A stretch of 64,000 nt of DNA from Candidatus Gastranaerophilales bacterium (GCA_944327245.1 CALVHD010000004.1:1-64000); one strand, 5' to 3'; positions 16,444 through 25,772 are shown, counted from the stretch's first letter. Translations and numbers: made by a program. The notes: a model not told the origin generated them from the letters alone.

Positions 16444-17832
16444 ATGAAATCAATAATTTTAGCTGGAGGAAGCGGAAGCCGTTTGTGGCCGCTATCAAGA
16501 GAAGAATATCCAAAACAACTTTTGTCTTTTGATGAAAAAGAAAGTTTGCTGCAAAAAACATTTAAAAGATTAAATTCTTTTTGTGCTGCTTCTGAAATAG
16601 TTACAATTACAAACATTAAACATTATTCCGATATAAAATTACAATTGAATTTAACAGACAAAGAAAATGTTGTTTTGGCAGAACCTTTAGGAAGAAATAC
16701 TGCTCCGGCAATAGCTTCGGTTTTAGAGTTTTTTAATCAAAAATATAGTGAAGATGATATTGTATTAATTGTCCCTTCCGATCATTTAATAATTGATACT
16801 GAAAAATTTAATCAAACGGTAGACTTAGCTAAAGAATTGGCAGCAAAGGGTTATATTGTTACTTTTGGTATAAAACCAACTTACCCTGAAACCGGTTACG
16901 GATATATTAAAACAGGTCTAAAGCTGTTAAACGGCTATAAAGTTGAAAAATTTGTAGAAAAACCTGATTTGGATACTGCTAAGGAATATTTGAAATCCGA
17001 TGAATATTTTTGGAACGGCGGTATATTCATGGGAAAAATTTCAACGCTGATGGGTGAATTTAAAAAGTATGCACCTGACATATGTTCAAATTTAAAAAAT
17101 CTCGATTTTTCAAAGAAAAATTCAATAGAATATTCAATATATGAAAATATGCCTTCAATTTCAATTGACTATGCAATAATGGAAAAATCAGATAAAATTG
17201 CTCTTGTTAAATTGCAATCAGATTGGAATGATTTGGGTTCATGGCAATCTTTGTATAATGTTAAAACAAAAGATAAAGACGGAAATGTTTTAAATGGCAA
17301 GGTTGTAGTTGATGATGTGAAAAATTCTTTTATATATTCGCAAAAAGAAATTGTAGCTGTTTCAGGGCTTGAAAATTTGATTTTGGTAGAAACTGAAGAT
17401 GCTATTATGGCTTGCAGACTTGATAAATCGCAAAATGTTAAAAATTTATATGAAAAATTAAAAGCAAAAGAAAGCGATACTACAAAGCTGCACAAAACAG
17501 TATTTAGACCTTGGGGATACTACACTTGTATGAATAGAGGAAAAGGTTATTTAACCAAAACAATCTGTGTTATGCCTCATCATAAGTTATCCGTTCAATC
17601 TCATAACCACAGGTCTGAACATTGGGTCGTATTAGAAGGAAGCGCATTTGTATTATTGGATGGAAAAGAATATATTCTAAATAGCGGAGATAGTATTGAT
17701 ATTCCAACAAAAGCAATTCATTCCTTACAAAACCACCAAAATGAAGAATTGAAAATTATAGAAGTTCAAAAAGGTGATTATATATCAGAAGATGATATTA
17801 TAAGGTATGAAGATTGTTACGGCAGGATTTAA
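16444..17832 (+). CDS. manC: Mannose-1-phosphate guanylyltransferase / mannose-6-phosphate isomerase
   Basis: The 462-residue bifunctional enzyme makes GDP-mannose. The N-terminal nucleotidyltransferase has LAGGSGSRLWPLSREEYPKQ at residues 5-24, the pyrophosphorylase signature, followed by EPLGRNTAPAI and FVEKPD. The C-terminal ~120 residues form the type II phosphomannose isomerase cupin (RPWGYY, QSHNHRSEHWVVLEG, IPTKAIHSL). Length and both domains match ManC/AlgA enzymes. It probably feeds polysaccharide synthesis together with the rhamnose genes further right. Confidence 0.95.
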   Translation: MKSIILAGGSGSRLWPLSREEYPKQLLSFDEKESLLQKTFKRLNSFCAASEIVTITNIKHYSDIKLQLNLTDKENVVLAEPLGRNTAPAIASVLEFFNQKYSEDDIVLIVPSDHLIIDTEKFNQTVDLAKELAAKGYIVTFGIKPTYPETGYGYIKTGLKLLNGYKVEKFVEKPDLDTAKEYLKSDEYFWNGGIFMGKISTLMGEFKKYAPDICSNLKNLDFSKKNSIEYSIYENMPSISIDYAIMEKSDKIALVKLQSDWNDLGSWQSLYNVKTKDKDGNVLNGKVVVDDVKNSFIYSQKEIVAVSGLENLILVETEDAIMACRLDKSQNVKNLYEKLKAKESDTTKLHKTVFRPWGYYTCMNRGKGYLTKTICVMPHHKLSVQSHNHRSEHWVVLEGSAFVLLDGKEYILNSGDSIDIPTKAIHSLQNHQNEELKIIEVQKGDYISEDDIIRYEDCYGRI

Positions 17833-17833
17833 T

Positions 17834-19105
17834 CTATTGGTTTTCTTGAACTAAGGTTGCCAATTGCGTAATTTTCAAGTATTTTGGTGTGTTTTTAGGA
17901 ATGAATAAATTTTCATACCATATTGCCCCGCCAACATAGCCTAAGTTGTACATGCTTTTTATTTTTGAATTTTTAAAATGAGCATTACCATCTATATTTT
18001 CTAAATCTTCAAGACTTACAAGGGGGCAGTTTTCAAAATAAGCATTCAAACCTATGCTTTTTAGTTTGCCCAGAGTTCTTAGTTTTGAATTTTCAAAATA
18101 TGCACTTTCTCCTATTGATTTTAGTTCTCCGAGGTCATTTACGCTTGAATTACAAAATACTGCATTGCCGCCGATTGTGCATAAATTACCTAATGAGGTA
18201 ATTTTTGAATTTTCAAAGTGCGCATCTTCACCAATGTACATTAATCTTCCTAAATTTTTAACATTTGAATTGTTAAAAAATGCATTTTTATGAATATAGC
18301 CCAATTTATTAAGACTTGTTATGTGTGAATTTGAAAAAATGGCGTCGCCGTGAATTTCTTTTAAATTTCCTAAATTGGTTACTACTGAGTTTTCAAAATG
18401 CGCATCTTTACAAATAGTGCCAAGTTTGCCTAATGATTTTACTTTTGAGTTTGAAAAGATTGCGTCTTGTCCGATAATTTCTAATTTATTAAGGTTGGTT
18501 ATATTGGAGTTTTCAAAATTTGCATTTCCTCCGATATTTTCTAAATTTTGTAAATCAACTATGCTTGAATTTTCAAAATCCGCATCGCCTTCAATGTGTC
18601 TTAATTCTTGTGTGGAAGTAATTAATGAGTTTCCAAAATAAGCATTGCCGAAAATTTCTTCAAGTGCGCCTAAATCTGTTATTTTTGAACCTTCAAAATT
18701 TGCGTCTTTACCTATTAACGTAAGGTTTTGAAGAGAGGTTATTTTTGAATTTCTAAAATCAGCATTTCCCGTAATTGTTTTTACATTTTTAAATAATTCG
18801 TTTTCATTTACACCCATAGCGCTAAAGGTAGTTTTTTTATCAGGTTGTCTATATTCGCTGATTGTAAGCGTTTTATCTTTTTCATTAATTTCTGCTTCTA
18901 TTCCTACTGATTCAAATATTTCTTTTGCTTTTTGCGGGCTTATTTTTTCATTTGTAGGAATTTGGGGTGTAAAGTATATTAATGTGCCGCAAAAGGGTAT
19001 ATTGTTTTTTGTTTTTGGTTGGGAATTTTGAGTTTGAGTTTTTGTGATTTTGTTTTTATTGTAAATTGTTGTATTTGAACAATTTGATATAGAGTTGATT
19101 TTCAT
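17834..19105 (-). CDS. Leader-type protein with fourteen 20-residue solenoid repeats
   Basis: The protein has 423 residues. The leader starts MKINSISNCS and ends at NIPFCG (35-40). A small domain follows (50-110), then residues 113-392 form fourteen consecutive repeats of exactly 20 residues with consensus G-N-A-x-F-x-N-S-x-I-T-S-L-G-N-L-x-x-I-G. The fixed length and regular Leu/Ile/Phe/Asn positions predict a right-handed beta-solenoid, related in style to leucine-rich or pentapeptide repeats but with its own consensus. A short aromatic cap (AIWYENLFIP) closes it. It is likely a binding surface; the ligand is unknown. Confidence 0.8.
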   Translation of the reverse strand: MKINSISNCSNTTIYNKNKITKTQTQNSQPKTKNNIPFCGTLIYFTPQIPTNEKISPQKAKEIFESVGIEAEINEKDKTLTISEYRQPDKKTTFSAMGVNENELFKNVKTITGNADFRNSKITSLQNLTLIGKDANFEGSKITDLGALEEIFGNAYFGNSLITSTQELRHIEGDADFENSSIVDLQNLENIGGNANFENSNITNLNKLEIIGQDAIFSNSKVKSLGKLGTICKDAHFENSVVTNLGNLKEIHGDAIFSNSHITSLNKLGYIHKNAFFNNSNVKNLGRLMYIGEDAHFENSKITSLGNLCTIGGNAVFCNSSVNDLGELKSIGESAYFENSKLRTLGKLKSIGLNAYFENCPLVSLEDLENIDGNAHFKNSKIKSMYNLGYVGGAIWYENLFIPKNTPKYLKITQLATLVQENQ

Positions 19106-19223
19106 ATTTATTCCTTTTATATAATATTTTTATATTGCATTATTAAAATGCTTCTGAATAAAATTTTTTGTTAAAAAAGTTGAATGATAATAACTTGCAA
19201 TGACATGTTTTGCAAATTAAAAT

Positions 19224-19703
19224 ATGATTATGGCACATAAAACAAATGTAGAGCGAATTTTAGATAAATATAAAATAAAATATAATTCTTATTCTTATGC
19301 AAATACAAATGCAATAAGCGGTGTTGAGGTTGCAAAAGTTCTTGGGCAAAATGAAAAACAAGTTTTTAAAACTCTTGTTACTGTTTCAAAAACAAAAAAA
19401 TATTATGTTTTTATGGTTCCTGTAGCAGAAGAGCTGGATTTAAAAAAAGCCGCAGTTTGCATTAAAGAAAAATCAATTGAAATGATTAAACAAAAAGAAT
19501 TATTGCCTTTGACCGGATATATCCATGGCGGATGTTCGCCAATCGGCATGAAAAAAGAATTTCCTTTGGTTGTAGATATTTCGGCCAAAAATTTTCAAAC
19601 AATAATTTTTAGTGCAGGTCACATTGGTTATCAGGTTGAAATAAATCCAAGTGATTTAGAAAAAATATTAAAGAATGTTTCTTATTATGACATTATAAAA
19701 TAA
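19224..19703 (+). CDS. ybaK: YbaK/EbsC-family Cys-tRNA(Pro) deacylase
   Basis: The 159-residue protein matches the YbaK/ProX-like editing domain: TNVERILDKYKI, a nearly invariant Lys region (VFKTLVT), and GYIHGGCSPIGMKK, the signature of Cys-tRNA deacylases. It hydrolyses mischarged tRNA. A second in-frame ATG two codons later (19230, MAHKTNVERIL) resembles the usual YbaK start better. Neither start has a clear ribosome site. Confidence 0.9.
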   Translation: MIMAHKTNVERILDKYKIKYNSYSYANTNAISGVEVAKVLGQNEKQVFKTLVTVSKTKKYYVFMVPVAEELDLKKAAVCIKEKSIEMIKQKELLPLTGYIHGGCSPIGMKKEFPLVVDISAKNFQTIIFSAGHIGYQVEINPSDLEKILKNVSYYDIIK

Positions 19704-19705
19704 TT

Positions 19706-20221
19706 TTATATTTTACCGTCAATTCTTAATTGCGGTTTTTCTTCTTCTTTAATGTTATATGCATTAAGCGCTTTTTTGACTTTAATGTTGTCAGAATTTT
19801 CAATTTTTTCTTCTTTTTTTGTTTCTTCTTGAGAATATTTATTGTCACAATATTCAATATATTCATCTATGCTGATTTCTTTAGCGTTATCTTCATCAGC
19901 ATAAATTGATAGTTTTTGTTTATCTAAATCTTCAAAATCCTGCGGATTTTCTTTTTTAATATTTTCTTTTATTTCAGCAACGGTTTTAGATAATAAAATA
20001 GTTGTTAGTATTTTTAATCTACCATCTCCATCTATAGAATTTTCTTCACAATATTGATTAAATTCATCCATTGTGATTTTGCCGTCATTATTGTAGTCCA
20101 TAGATGATATATATCCGGAATCAGTTTTTTTTGCCAGAACAACATTCCATGATTTGTTTGACTGGTTGGCAGAAATTGAGCCTATCTCCGGCATGTTATT
20201 GGAGGAAATGTTCGAAAGCAT
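19706..20221 (-). CDS. Small EF-hand protein
   Basis: The 171-residue protein contains one canonical calcium-binding EF-hand loop, DYNNDGKITMDEF, and a second weaker loop (ADEDNAKEISIDEY). The rest is charged and helical. No signal peptide is seen. Proteins of this type recur in the window (compare 25773-26576). Calcium binding is expected from the first loop; the role is unknown. Confidence 0.75.
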   Translation of the reverse strand: MLSNISSNNMPEIGSISANQSNKSWNVVLAKKTDSGYISSMDYNNDGKITMDEFNQYCEENSIDGDGRLKILTTILLSKTVAEIKENIKKENPQDFEDLDKQKLSIYADEDNAKEISIDEYIEYCDNKYSQEETKKEEKIENSDNIKVKKALNAYNIKEEEKPQLRIDGKI

Positions 20222-20265
20222 AAAAATATCCTTATTTATTTGCTTACTGATATAGTGCCCATATA

Positions 20266-21171
20266 TTATACTTTTTTATCAAAATAAGCTTTTATTTTTT
20301 TTCTTAAAATGGATAATGATACGCCAAAAAGTACCAGAATAATCCCAAGGATAATTTTAGCGTCTAAATGCTGATTAAAAAGAACAACCCCGAAAAACAG
20401 AGCAGTTATGGGTTCAAGAGAGCCTAAAAGGGCAGTTTTTGTTGCGCCGATTAATTTTATCGATAGAGTTATTGTTTCTATTGAAATAATTGTCGGAATT
20501 ATTGCCAATCCTACAGCACAAAGCCATAAAAAAGGGGTATTTATTATTTGTAATTCCGTACAAAATTTTAAATTGAAGATATACAAAAAAAGACCAAATA
20601 ACATTACATAAAAACTTAAAATATCTGATTTAATTTGTTTAATGGATTTGATATTTTTTACTCCAACGATATACAGTGCATATAAAAGTGCAGATAATAA
20701 AACAACATATATTCCTTTTGGGTTTATTGAAGTATTGTTTGGACCTTTATATAAAAGACATATTCCGATTGTTGTTAAAATTAGCGAAAATATGGTTGTT
20801 TTGTTTATTTTTTCTCTGAAAAAAAGATGCATAATAAAAGCAACTATAACAGGGTAAATAAATAAAATTGTACAAGCGATGCCTGCATCTATATATTTAA
20901 AAGACATAAAAAGAGCTAATGATGATCCTGAAAATAAAAGTCCTAAGATAAACAAGGGCAAAATGGATTTTTTGGGTATTTTTAGCGATTTTTTGCTTAT
21001 AAGTTTTATCCATAAAGCATATAAAATAACAGCTATGGCATATCTGTAAAATAAAACCGAATTAACTCTTATTCCTCCCAAATAAAGATATAGCGCAAAT
21101 AATGGGTTTGTGCCATAGCTTATGGCCGCTAGTGTGCCAAATATAATTCCTTTTTTGTTTCTGTTAATCAT
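20266..21171 (-). CDS. EamA-family (DMT) transporter
   Basis: The 301-residue membrane protein has about ten predicted transmembrane helices in two EamA halves. It includes the typical end of the second half (SLEPITALFFGVVLFNQHLD) followed by a C-terminal helix and a short Lys-rich tail. The family exports or imports small metabolites such as amino acids or sugars. Neighbours give no hint of substrate. Confidence 0.9.
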   Translation of the reverse strand: MINRNKKGIIFGTLAAISYGTNPLFALYLYLGGIRVNSVLFYRYAIAVILYALWIKLISKKSLKIPKKSILPLFILGLLFSGSSLALFMSFKYIDAGIACTILFIYPVIVAFIMHLFFREKINKTTIFSLILTTIGICLLYKGPNNTSINPKGIYVVLLSALLYALYIVGVKNIKSIKQIKSDILSFYVMLFGLFLYIFNLKFCTELQIINTPFLWLCAVGLAIIPTIISIETITLSIKLIGATKTALLGSLEPITALFFGVVLFNQHLDAKIILGIILVLFGVSLSILRKKIKAYFDKKV

Positions 21172-21268
21172 TTTTATTAATTTTTTGACCGTATTTTAAT
21201 TATATCTGAAATTATATAGCCTGACTTACTAATTTTTAAATTTTACAATTCAAATTATTATTTGAACT

Positions 21269-22114
21269 ATGAAGAAATATTTATTAATAACATTTTCATT
21301 AATTTTAATTTGCAGCGGATTTTATATTTATAAGCTTACGACTTATACTTATATTAATGCTAAGTTTTCAGAATTGCGCCCTATTCATCAAAAATTACCG
21401 GTTTATTATAAGGGTTTAAAAATAGGCAGAGCAAAAGAACATAAGCATTCTCTGGATTTTAATCATACTATTATAAATATTGTGTTGTATCCTAAAAAAC
21501 TTATGCTGCCTGTTAATACAACGGTTTTATTAAAAAAAGAAAAAATTAAAGATAAATATTATGATTTTTTGGAATTGGTATATCCTAAAAATCCTTCAAA
21601 GTTAATGATATCAAATGGTGCAACTCTTGAAGGCAAGGCAACGTTAGATGTTGAAACATATATGGCAAGCCAAAATATTGAGGATTTAGAAGCAATAAAA
21701 GAAAATCTTTTTAAAAGTTCGCAAGAATTGGCAAAAACCCTTGATGAAGTAGAACAAATGTTTGCCATAATTAATTCAACATTAACAAACAGTCAGTCTG
21801 ATATTAAAAAAATAACAAAAAATACCGGTGATTTGACAAAAAAAGTAAATGATTCAATACAGGAAAATTCTCTGGAAAACGCGGTTTCAAATATTGAAGC
21901 GACAACAAAAAATATAAATGATTTAACATCAAGCTTAAATTCCGTATCTGACAGTGTAAACGGGATTATTCCAAAAACTGATACGGCAGTTGAACAGATA
22001 AACGGCATTACAAGTAATGTTAATGCGATAACTTGCGGAGTAAGAAAAACCCTCAGAAAAAAATGCGGAGGTTTAAGGCTTATTTTTGGACAGGTTATAG
22101 ATGAATGCAATTGA
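21269..22114 (+). CDS. MlaD/MCE-domain lipid-transport protein
   Basis: One N-terminal transmembrane helix (LLITFSLILICSGFYIY) anchors a periplasmic MCE domain at ~30-125, with LPVYYKGLKIGRAKE fitting the MCE VxxxGvxVG motif. A long coiled-coil tail follows (130-250). MCE proteins form hexameric lipid channels together with an ABC permease and ATPase, neither of which is in this window. The 3' end overlaps the convergent aldolase-like gene by 20 bp. Confidence 0.85.
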   Translation: MKKYLLITFSLILICSGFYIYKLTTYTYINAKFSELRPIHQKLPVYYKGLKIGRAKEHKHSLDFNHTIINIVLYPKKLMLPVNTTVLLKKEKIKDKYYDFLELVYPKNPSKLMISNGATLEGKATLDVETYMASQNIEDLEAIKENLFKSSQELAKTLDEVEQMFAIINSTLTNSQSDIKKITKNTGDLTKKVNDSIQENSLENAVSNIEATTKNINDLTSSLNSVSDSVNGIIPKTDTAVEQINGITSNVNAITCGVRKTLRKKCGGLRLIFGQVIDECN

Positions 22115-23066
22115 TATCGAAAGTTGTTTTCTTACTTTGTGGTATATTTGCCAAGACGGAAGTTATTTTATCTAAAGATAAATTTTTTTGTACTAAATAT
22201 TTTGCATAATCAGGATGGCATTCGTATATTGCTGCCAAATAAAAAGGTATAGTTGCTCCCCAAGGGGTTTTATTATAAATCGGCTCTATTTCATCTCTCA
22301 TTGCTTTTAATATGGATAAAATATTATAGTTTGAGTTGAAGTTATCATTCAGATATTTTGCAAGCAGTTCGCTTTGGATGTTTCCTGCGCCTCTTCCCAT
22401 ACCAAAAATGCTTGTATCTACAATTAAATTTCTTTCTTTTGTTAAATCAATTAAAGTTTGTGCATTTAAAAATGCCAGCCCTAAATTATCGTGGGCATGA
22501 AAACCGATATTTATATCTTTGTTTAAGTGATAATCAATTAATAAATATAATTTTTTAACGGTTTGTTTGTTAAGCATTCCTAAAGTATCAACTATGGTAA
22601 CAGCATAAGGCTTAATGTCATTAATTTTTTTTATAAGTTCACAGAGTTCTGTGTCTGAGTATTTATTTATGTATGTCGGATTAATAAATATTCTAAAGTT
22701 ATTTTTGATTAGTTTTTCACAGTATAACAGTGCTTCTTTTATTTTTTCTTTTTTAAAGATAACTCTTATATTTTTAATGGGGGAGTTTTTTATTATTTCA
22801 TCAGAAGGAAATTTAGAGTATTCAACCATTAAACATAACTTTTCTTTTGGAAAATCTGAGGTAATTTCGTTGATGTCATTGAAATTATCAAAAAGGGCAG
22901 TTTGTTTTTTTTCTTTTTCTTTTGTTAAAAAACCTAATTCAATAAAATCTATATTTGAATTTAAAAGTAGATTTAAAACGGTTTTTACTTGTTTGATTTC
23001 AAAGCTCCATTCATTGATGTAGCCGCCATCTCTTAATGTGCAGTCAAGAATTTTTATATTTTTCAT
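22095..23066 (-). CDS. HMGL-like (DRE-TIM) aldolase or acyl-transfer enzyme
   Basis: The 323-residue protein opens with ILDCTLRDGGY, the DRE-TIM metal and substrate motif, and later has GFHAHDNLGLA with the metal-binding histidines and GMGRGAGN. This matches the HMG-CoA-lyase-like superfamily, nearest to 4-hydroxy-2-oxovalerate-aldolase-like proteins often found near polysaccharide genes. The exact reaction is uncertain. Confidence 0.82.
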   Translation of the reverse strand: MKNIKILDCTLRDGGYINEWSFEIKQVKTVLNLLLNSNIDFIELGFLTKEKEKKQTALFDNFNDINEITSDFPKEKLCLMVEYSKFPSDEIIKNSPIKNIRVIFKKEKIKEALLYCEKLIKNNFRIFINPTYINKYSDTELCELIKKINDIKPYAVTIVDTLGMLNKQTVKKLYLLIDYHLNKDINIGFHAHDNLGLAFLNAQTLIDLTKERNLIVDTSIFGMGRGAGNIQSELLAKYLNDNFNSNYNILSILKAMRDEIEPIYNKTPWGATIPFYLAAIYECHPDYAKYLVQKNLSLDKITSVLANIPQSKKTTFDINCIHL

Positions 23067-23173
23067 ATATTCTATCTTATTTAATTATGTTCTTTTAGTC
23101 AAAAATTTATTTAGTCTTTTGGACAATTTATTTATTAAAAGTTTATTTTAAAAAGATAAAAAAGGAGGAAAAA

Positions 23174-23491
23174 ATGGAATTTCATAAAGTTTGTGAACTC
23201 AAGGACATGATAGATTACAAAAAGGATGGAGTTTTTGTTGAAAAACTTTTAGAAAACGGAGATTTTAAAGCAATGCTTCTGGCAATAAAAAAAGATCAGG
23301 TTTTAAACGAACATATTTCAGAAGTGGATGCATTTATATATGTTATAGAGGGCGAAATAGAATTTACAATTAAACTTGAAGAAACAAAAACAGTCGATAT
23401 ATCAAAAGGTGAGTTTTTTGCATTTTTTGCAAAAGAAAGACATTTTCTTACTGCAAAAAAAGATTCAAAAGCATTAGTGGTTAGAATATAA
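23174..23491 (+). CDS. Small cupin-fold protein
   Basis: The 105-residue single-domain protein has a double-stranded beta-helix pattern (VLNEHISEVDAFIYVIEGEIEFTI, then FFAFFAKERHFL). One His and one Glu in each motif suggest metal binding. A very strong ribosome site (AAAGGAGG) precedes the ATG, so it is probably well expressed. No substrate can be assigned. Confidence 0.75.
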   Translation: MEFHKVCELKDMIDYKKDGVFVEKLLENGDFKAMLLAIKKDQVLNEHISEVDAFIYVIEGEIEFTIKLEETKTVDISKGEFFAFFAKERHFLTAKKDSKALVVRI

Positions 23492-23542
23492 ATTTTTTAT
23501 AATAGGCATTTACAATTTAAAAATTTATAATATATTAATGGT

Positions 23543-23917
23543 ATGAAACATATTTTCAAATTTGTTTTAATAATTTTATTGTTTTTTGCAGCAAATGTTG
23601 TAAATGCACAAACGGTTGCGCCGACTATTGTGCCCATTAATTTCGGAGGTACAATCGGGGCTGTTGAAACAAGTGAAAATATAGCAAGAACAATAAACAG
23701 AGAATCTGCGGTAATAAATCAAAATAAGGATAGCGGTTCAATATTTAACTTTAAAAATGATGACAATTCTTCGTCATCTTCCAATAATCCTTTTTTATTG
23801 CCCAAAAAAATAAATGACAATATTATTTCTCACTTATATTCCGATAAATATTTGAGCGAAAGTGCTCAAGTATCTTTTTCTTATCTTTTATTCCAAATAC
23901 AGCCTAATGCTCCTTAA
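23543..23917 (+). CDS. Exported protein of unknown function
   Basis: A clear signal peptide (KFVLIILLFFAANVVNAQ) is followed by ~105 residues rich in Ser and Asn, with a proline-containing VAPTIVPINFGG start. No family is recognised. It lies 50 bp before the oadG-like gene and could be transcribed with it. Confidence 0.55.
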   Translation: MKHIFKFVLIILLFFAANVVNAQTVAPTIVPINFGGTIGAVETSENIARTINRESAVINQNKDSGSIFNFKNDDNSSSSSNNPFLLPKKINDNIISHLYSDKYLSESAQVSFSYLLFQIQPNAP

Positions 23918-23967
23918 GTTCCAAAACATAGTTTTTGGTAATTACATTAATATAGGAGAATAGTAAA

Positions 23968-24228
23968 ATGGAACAACTTGCAAGTTTGCAAACAGGACTT
24001 GTTATTACTTTCATTGGCATGTTTGTAGTTATGGCTTTTTTGGTTGTATTAATATATGCCATGAAATTAACATCTTCTTTGATTATTTATTTAAATAAAA
24101 TTTTTCCTGAGGAAGTAAAAGAAGAAAAAACATCAAAGAAAAAACAACATAAATCAGATGATACTGAAATTGCAATCGCAATTGCAGCGGCAATCAGCGC
24201 ACAAGGCACAATAGAAGGAGCAAAATAA
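23968..24228 (+). CDS. OadG-like gamma subunit of sodium-pump decarboxylases
   Basis: The 86-residue protein has one N-terminal transmembrane helix (GLVITFIGMFVVMAFLVVLIYAM), the family's GLxxTxIGMxxVxxxL pattern, and a charged tail ending in an Ala/Ile-rich segment (EIAIAIAAAISAQG). OadG subunits normally assemble the OadA-OadB complex. Neither partner is near. Instead the stop is one base before an ion-permease gene, suggesting this subunit serves another complex here. Confidence 0.8.
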   Translation: MEQLASLQTGLVITFIGMFVVMAFLVVLIYAMKLTSSLIIYLNKIFPEEVKEEKTSKKKQHKSDDTEIAIAIAAAISAQGTIEGAK

Positions 24229-24229
24229 A

Positions 24230-25555
24230 ATGGAATTTTTGCATAATTTTGTTAGCGCAAACAGCGTTATGGTTTCGGCTGTAATTTTACTTGTTGCATA
24301 TGTGTTTATTGCAACGGAAAAAATTTCAAAAGTTACCATAGCATTGCTTGGAGCATCAATAACAATTATTCTTGGTCTGTTGAGTCAGGTAAAAATGGAC
24401 GGTAGCGCAATAAATCCGCATTATTTTATAAATTTTGTAGATTTTAATGTAATCTTTTTACTTGTTTCAATGATGATTATTGTTTCAATAACAACAAGAA
24501 GCGGAGTATTTAATTATTTAGCAGGAAAATTATTGAAATTGACAAAAGGTCATCCTGTAAAGATATTAATTGCTTTGGGGCTGTTTACAGCTTTTGTAAG
24601 TGCATTTTTAGATAATGTTACAACGGTTATTTTAATTATGCCGATAACATTCTCTATAGCAAAAAAATTAGACATAAATCCAATTCCATACTTGTTGTGT
24701 GAAATAGTTTCTTCAAATATTGGCGGTACTGCCACATTAATCGGTGATCCGCCTAATATTATTATAGGAAGTGCCGGTAATTTAAGCTTTATGGATTTTA
24801 TTCAAGAGCTTACAGGAGTGGTTATTGTAATTTTAATTGCAGTAATTGCCTTTTTAGCTTTTTCATTCAGAAAACTTTTGAAAGCTGATCCTGAAAAAAT
24901 AATGGAAGTATCAAAAATGGATACCTCTGATGCAATATCTGATTATCCTTTAATGATAAGGTCATTGACCGTATTGTTCTTGGTGATAATCGGTTTTATG
25001 CTAAGAGATATTATTCACATAGATACTTCAATAGTTGCTATGCTGGGTGCAAGTGTACTTTTGATTTTTGAAAAGCCTGATTCTATTTTAAGAGATGTTG
25101 AATGGAATACCATATTTTTCTTTATGGGTTTATTTATCATAATTGGCGGACTTGAAGCATCTGGCGGTATTAAATTGATGGCTGAGTGGATATTAAATGT
25201 TACTCAAGGTTCAAGAGAACTTACATCTTTAATTATTTTATGGGCTTCAGGAATTATTTCAGGAATTATTGATAATATTCCTTATACTGCAACAATGACA
25301 CCTATGATAGCTCAGATTGAGAATGTTATGGGTGCTGATTATGCATATCCTCTATGGTGGTGTTTGTCATTGGGTGCTTGTCTTGGCGGCAACATGACTA
25401 TAATAGGGGCTGCAGCCAATGTCATTGTTTCAGAAAATGCTGCAAAGGAAGGTCATCCGATTGCATTTATGAAATTTATGAAATATGGCGTTATTGTTGT
25501 GCTTATCTCTCTTTTAATAAGTACAGGTTATATATATCTAAGATTTTTAAGATAA
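24230..25555 (+). CDS. ArsB/NhaD-type (SLC13-like) ion transporter
   Basis: The 441-residue protein has about 11-12 transmembrane helices and the ion-transporter signatures of the ArsB/NhaD/citrate-transporter group: LDNVTTVILIMPIT, NIGGTATLIGDPPNIIIGS and, in the second half, NIPYTATMTPMI with GGNMTIIGAAANVI. It probably exchanges Na+ or H+ for an ion. It directly follows the oadG-like gene (1-nt gap) and precedes a 46-residue membrane peptide, so the three form an operon. Confidence 0.88.
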   Translation: MEFLHNFVSANSVMVSAVILLVAYVFIATEKISKVTIALLGASITIILGLLSQVKMDGSAINPHYFINFVDFNVIFLLVSMMIIVSITTRSGVFNYLAGKLLKLTKGHPVKILIALGLFTAFVSAFLDNVTTVILIMPITFSIAKKLDINPIPYLLCEIVSSNIGGTATLIGDPPNIIIGSAGNLSFMDFIQELTGVVIVILIAVIAFLAFSFRKLLKADPEKIMEVSKMDTSDAISDYPLMIRSLTVLFLVIIGFMLRDIIHIDTSIVAMLGASVLLIFEKPDSILRDVEWNTIFFFMGLFIIIGGLEASGGIKLMAEWILNVTQGSRELTSLIILWASGIISGIIDNIPYTATMTPMIAQIENVMGADYAYPLWWCLSLGACLGGNMTIIGAAANVIVSENAAKEGHPIAFMKFMKYGVIVVLISLLISTGYIYLRFLR

Positions 25556-25565
25556 GGATTTATAT

Positions 25566-25706
25566 ATGACTGAAAATAATGAAATAAAAAATAAAAAAAG
25601 AGAATCATATTACGGCGAACATCAGCTTCAAGAAGTATTATTTACCGTTGTTTATACTGTGGTTTTAATATTTCTTATGTGGATAGTTTCAAGTTTTATG
25701 TATTAA
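25566..25706 (+). CDS. 46-residue single-helix membrane protein
   Basis: This short frame starts ATG at 25566 with AAGGA upstream and ends TAA at 25704-25706. It encodes a polar N terminus (MTENNEIKNKKRESYYGEHQ) and one hydrophobic helix (VLFTVVYTVVLIFLMWIV). It lies 10 bp after the transporter gene and before a strong terminator, so it is probably an accessory subunit of the transporter. Confidence 0.65.
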   Translation: MTENNEIKNKKRESYYGEHQLQEVLFTVVYTVVLIFLMWIVSSFMY

Positions 25707-25730
25707 TTTTATTTGTACCCTATAACTAAT

Positions 25731-25754
25731 AAAAGCCGCTTGTTAGCGGCTTTT
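25731..25754. terminator. Bidirectional intrinsic terminator
   Basis: Perfect 10-bp stem AAAAGCCGCT (25731-25740) / AGCGGCTTTT (25745-25754) with a TGTT loop, between the plus-strand transporter operon and the minus-strand EF-hand-like gene. T-rich ends occur on both strands. Confidence 0.9.
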
Positions 25755-25772
25755 CATTTTAGTATTTAAAAA

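Noticed and set aside
17929-18768. 60-bp periodicity looking like a tandem repeat or CRISPR-like array
   Set aside because: It is the codon-level trace of 20-residue protein repeats in an open frame; the DNA units diverge and there are no spacers.
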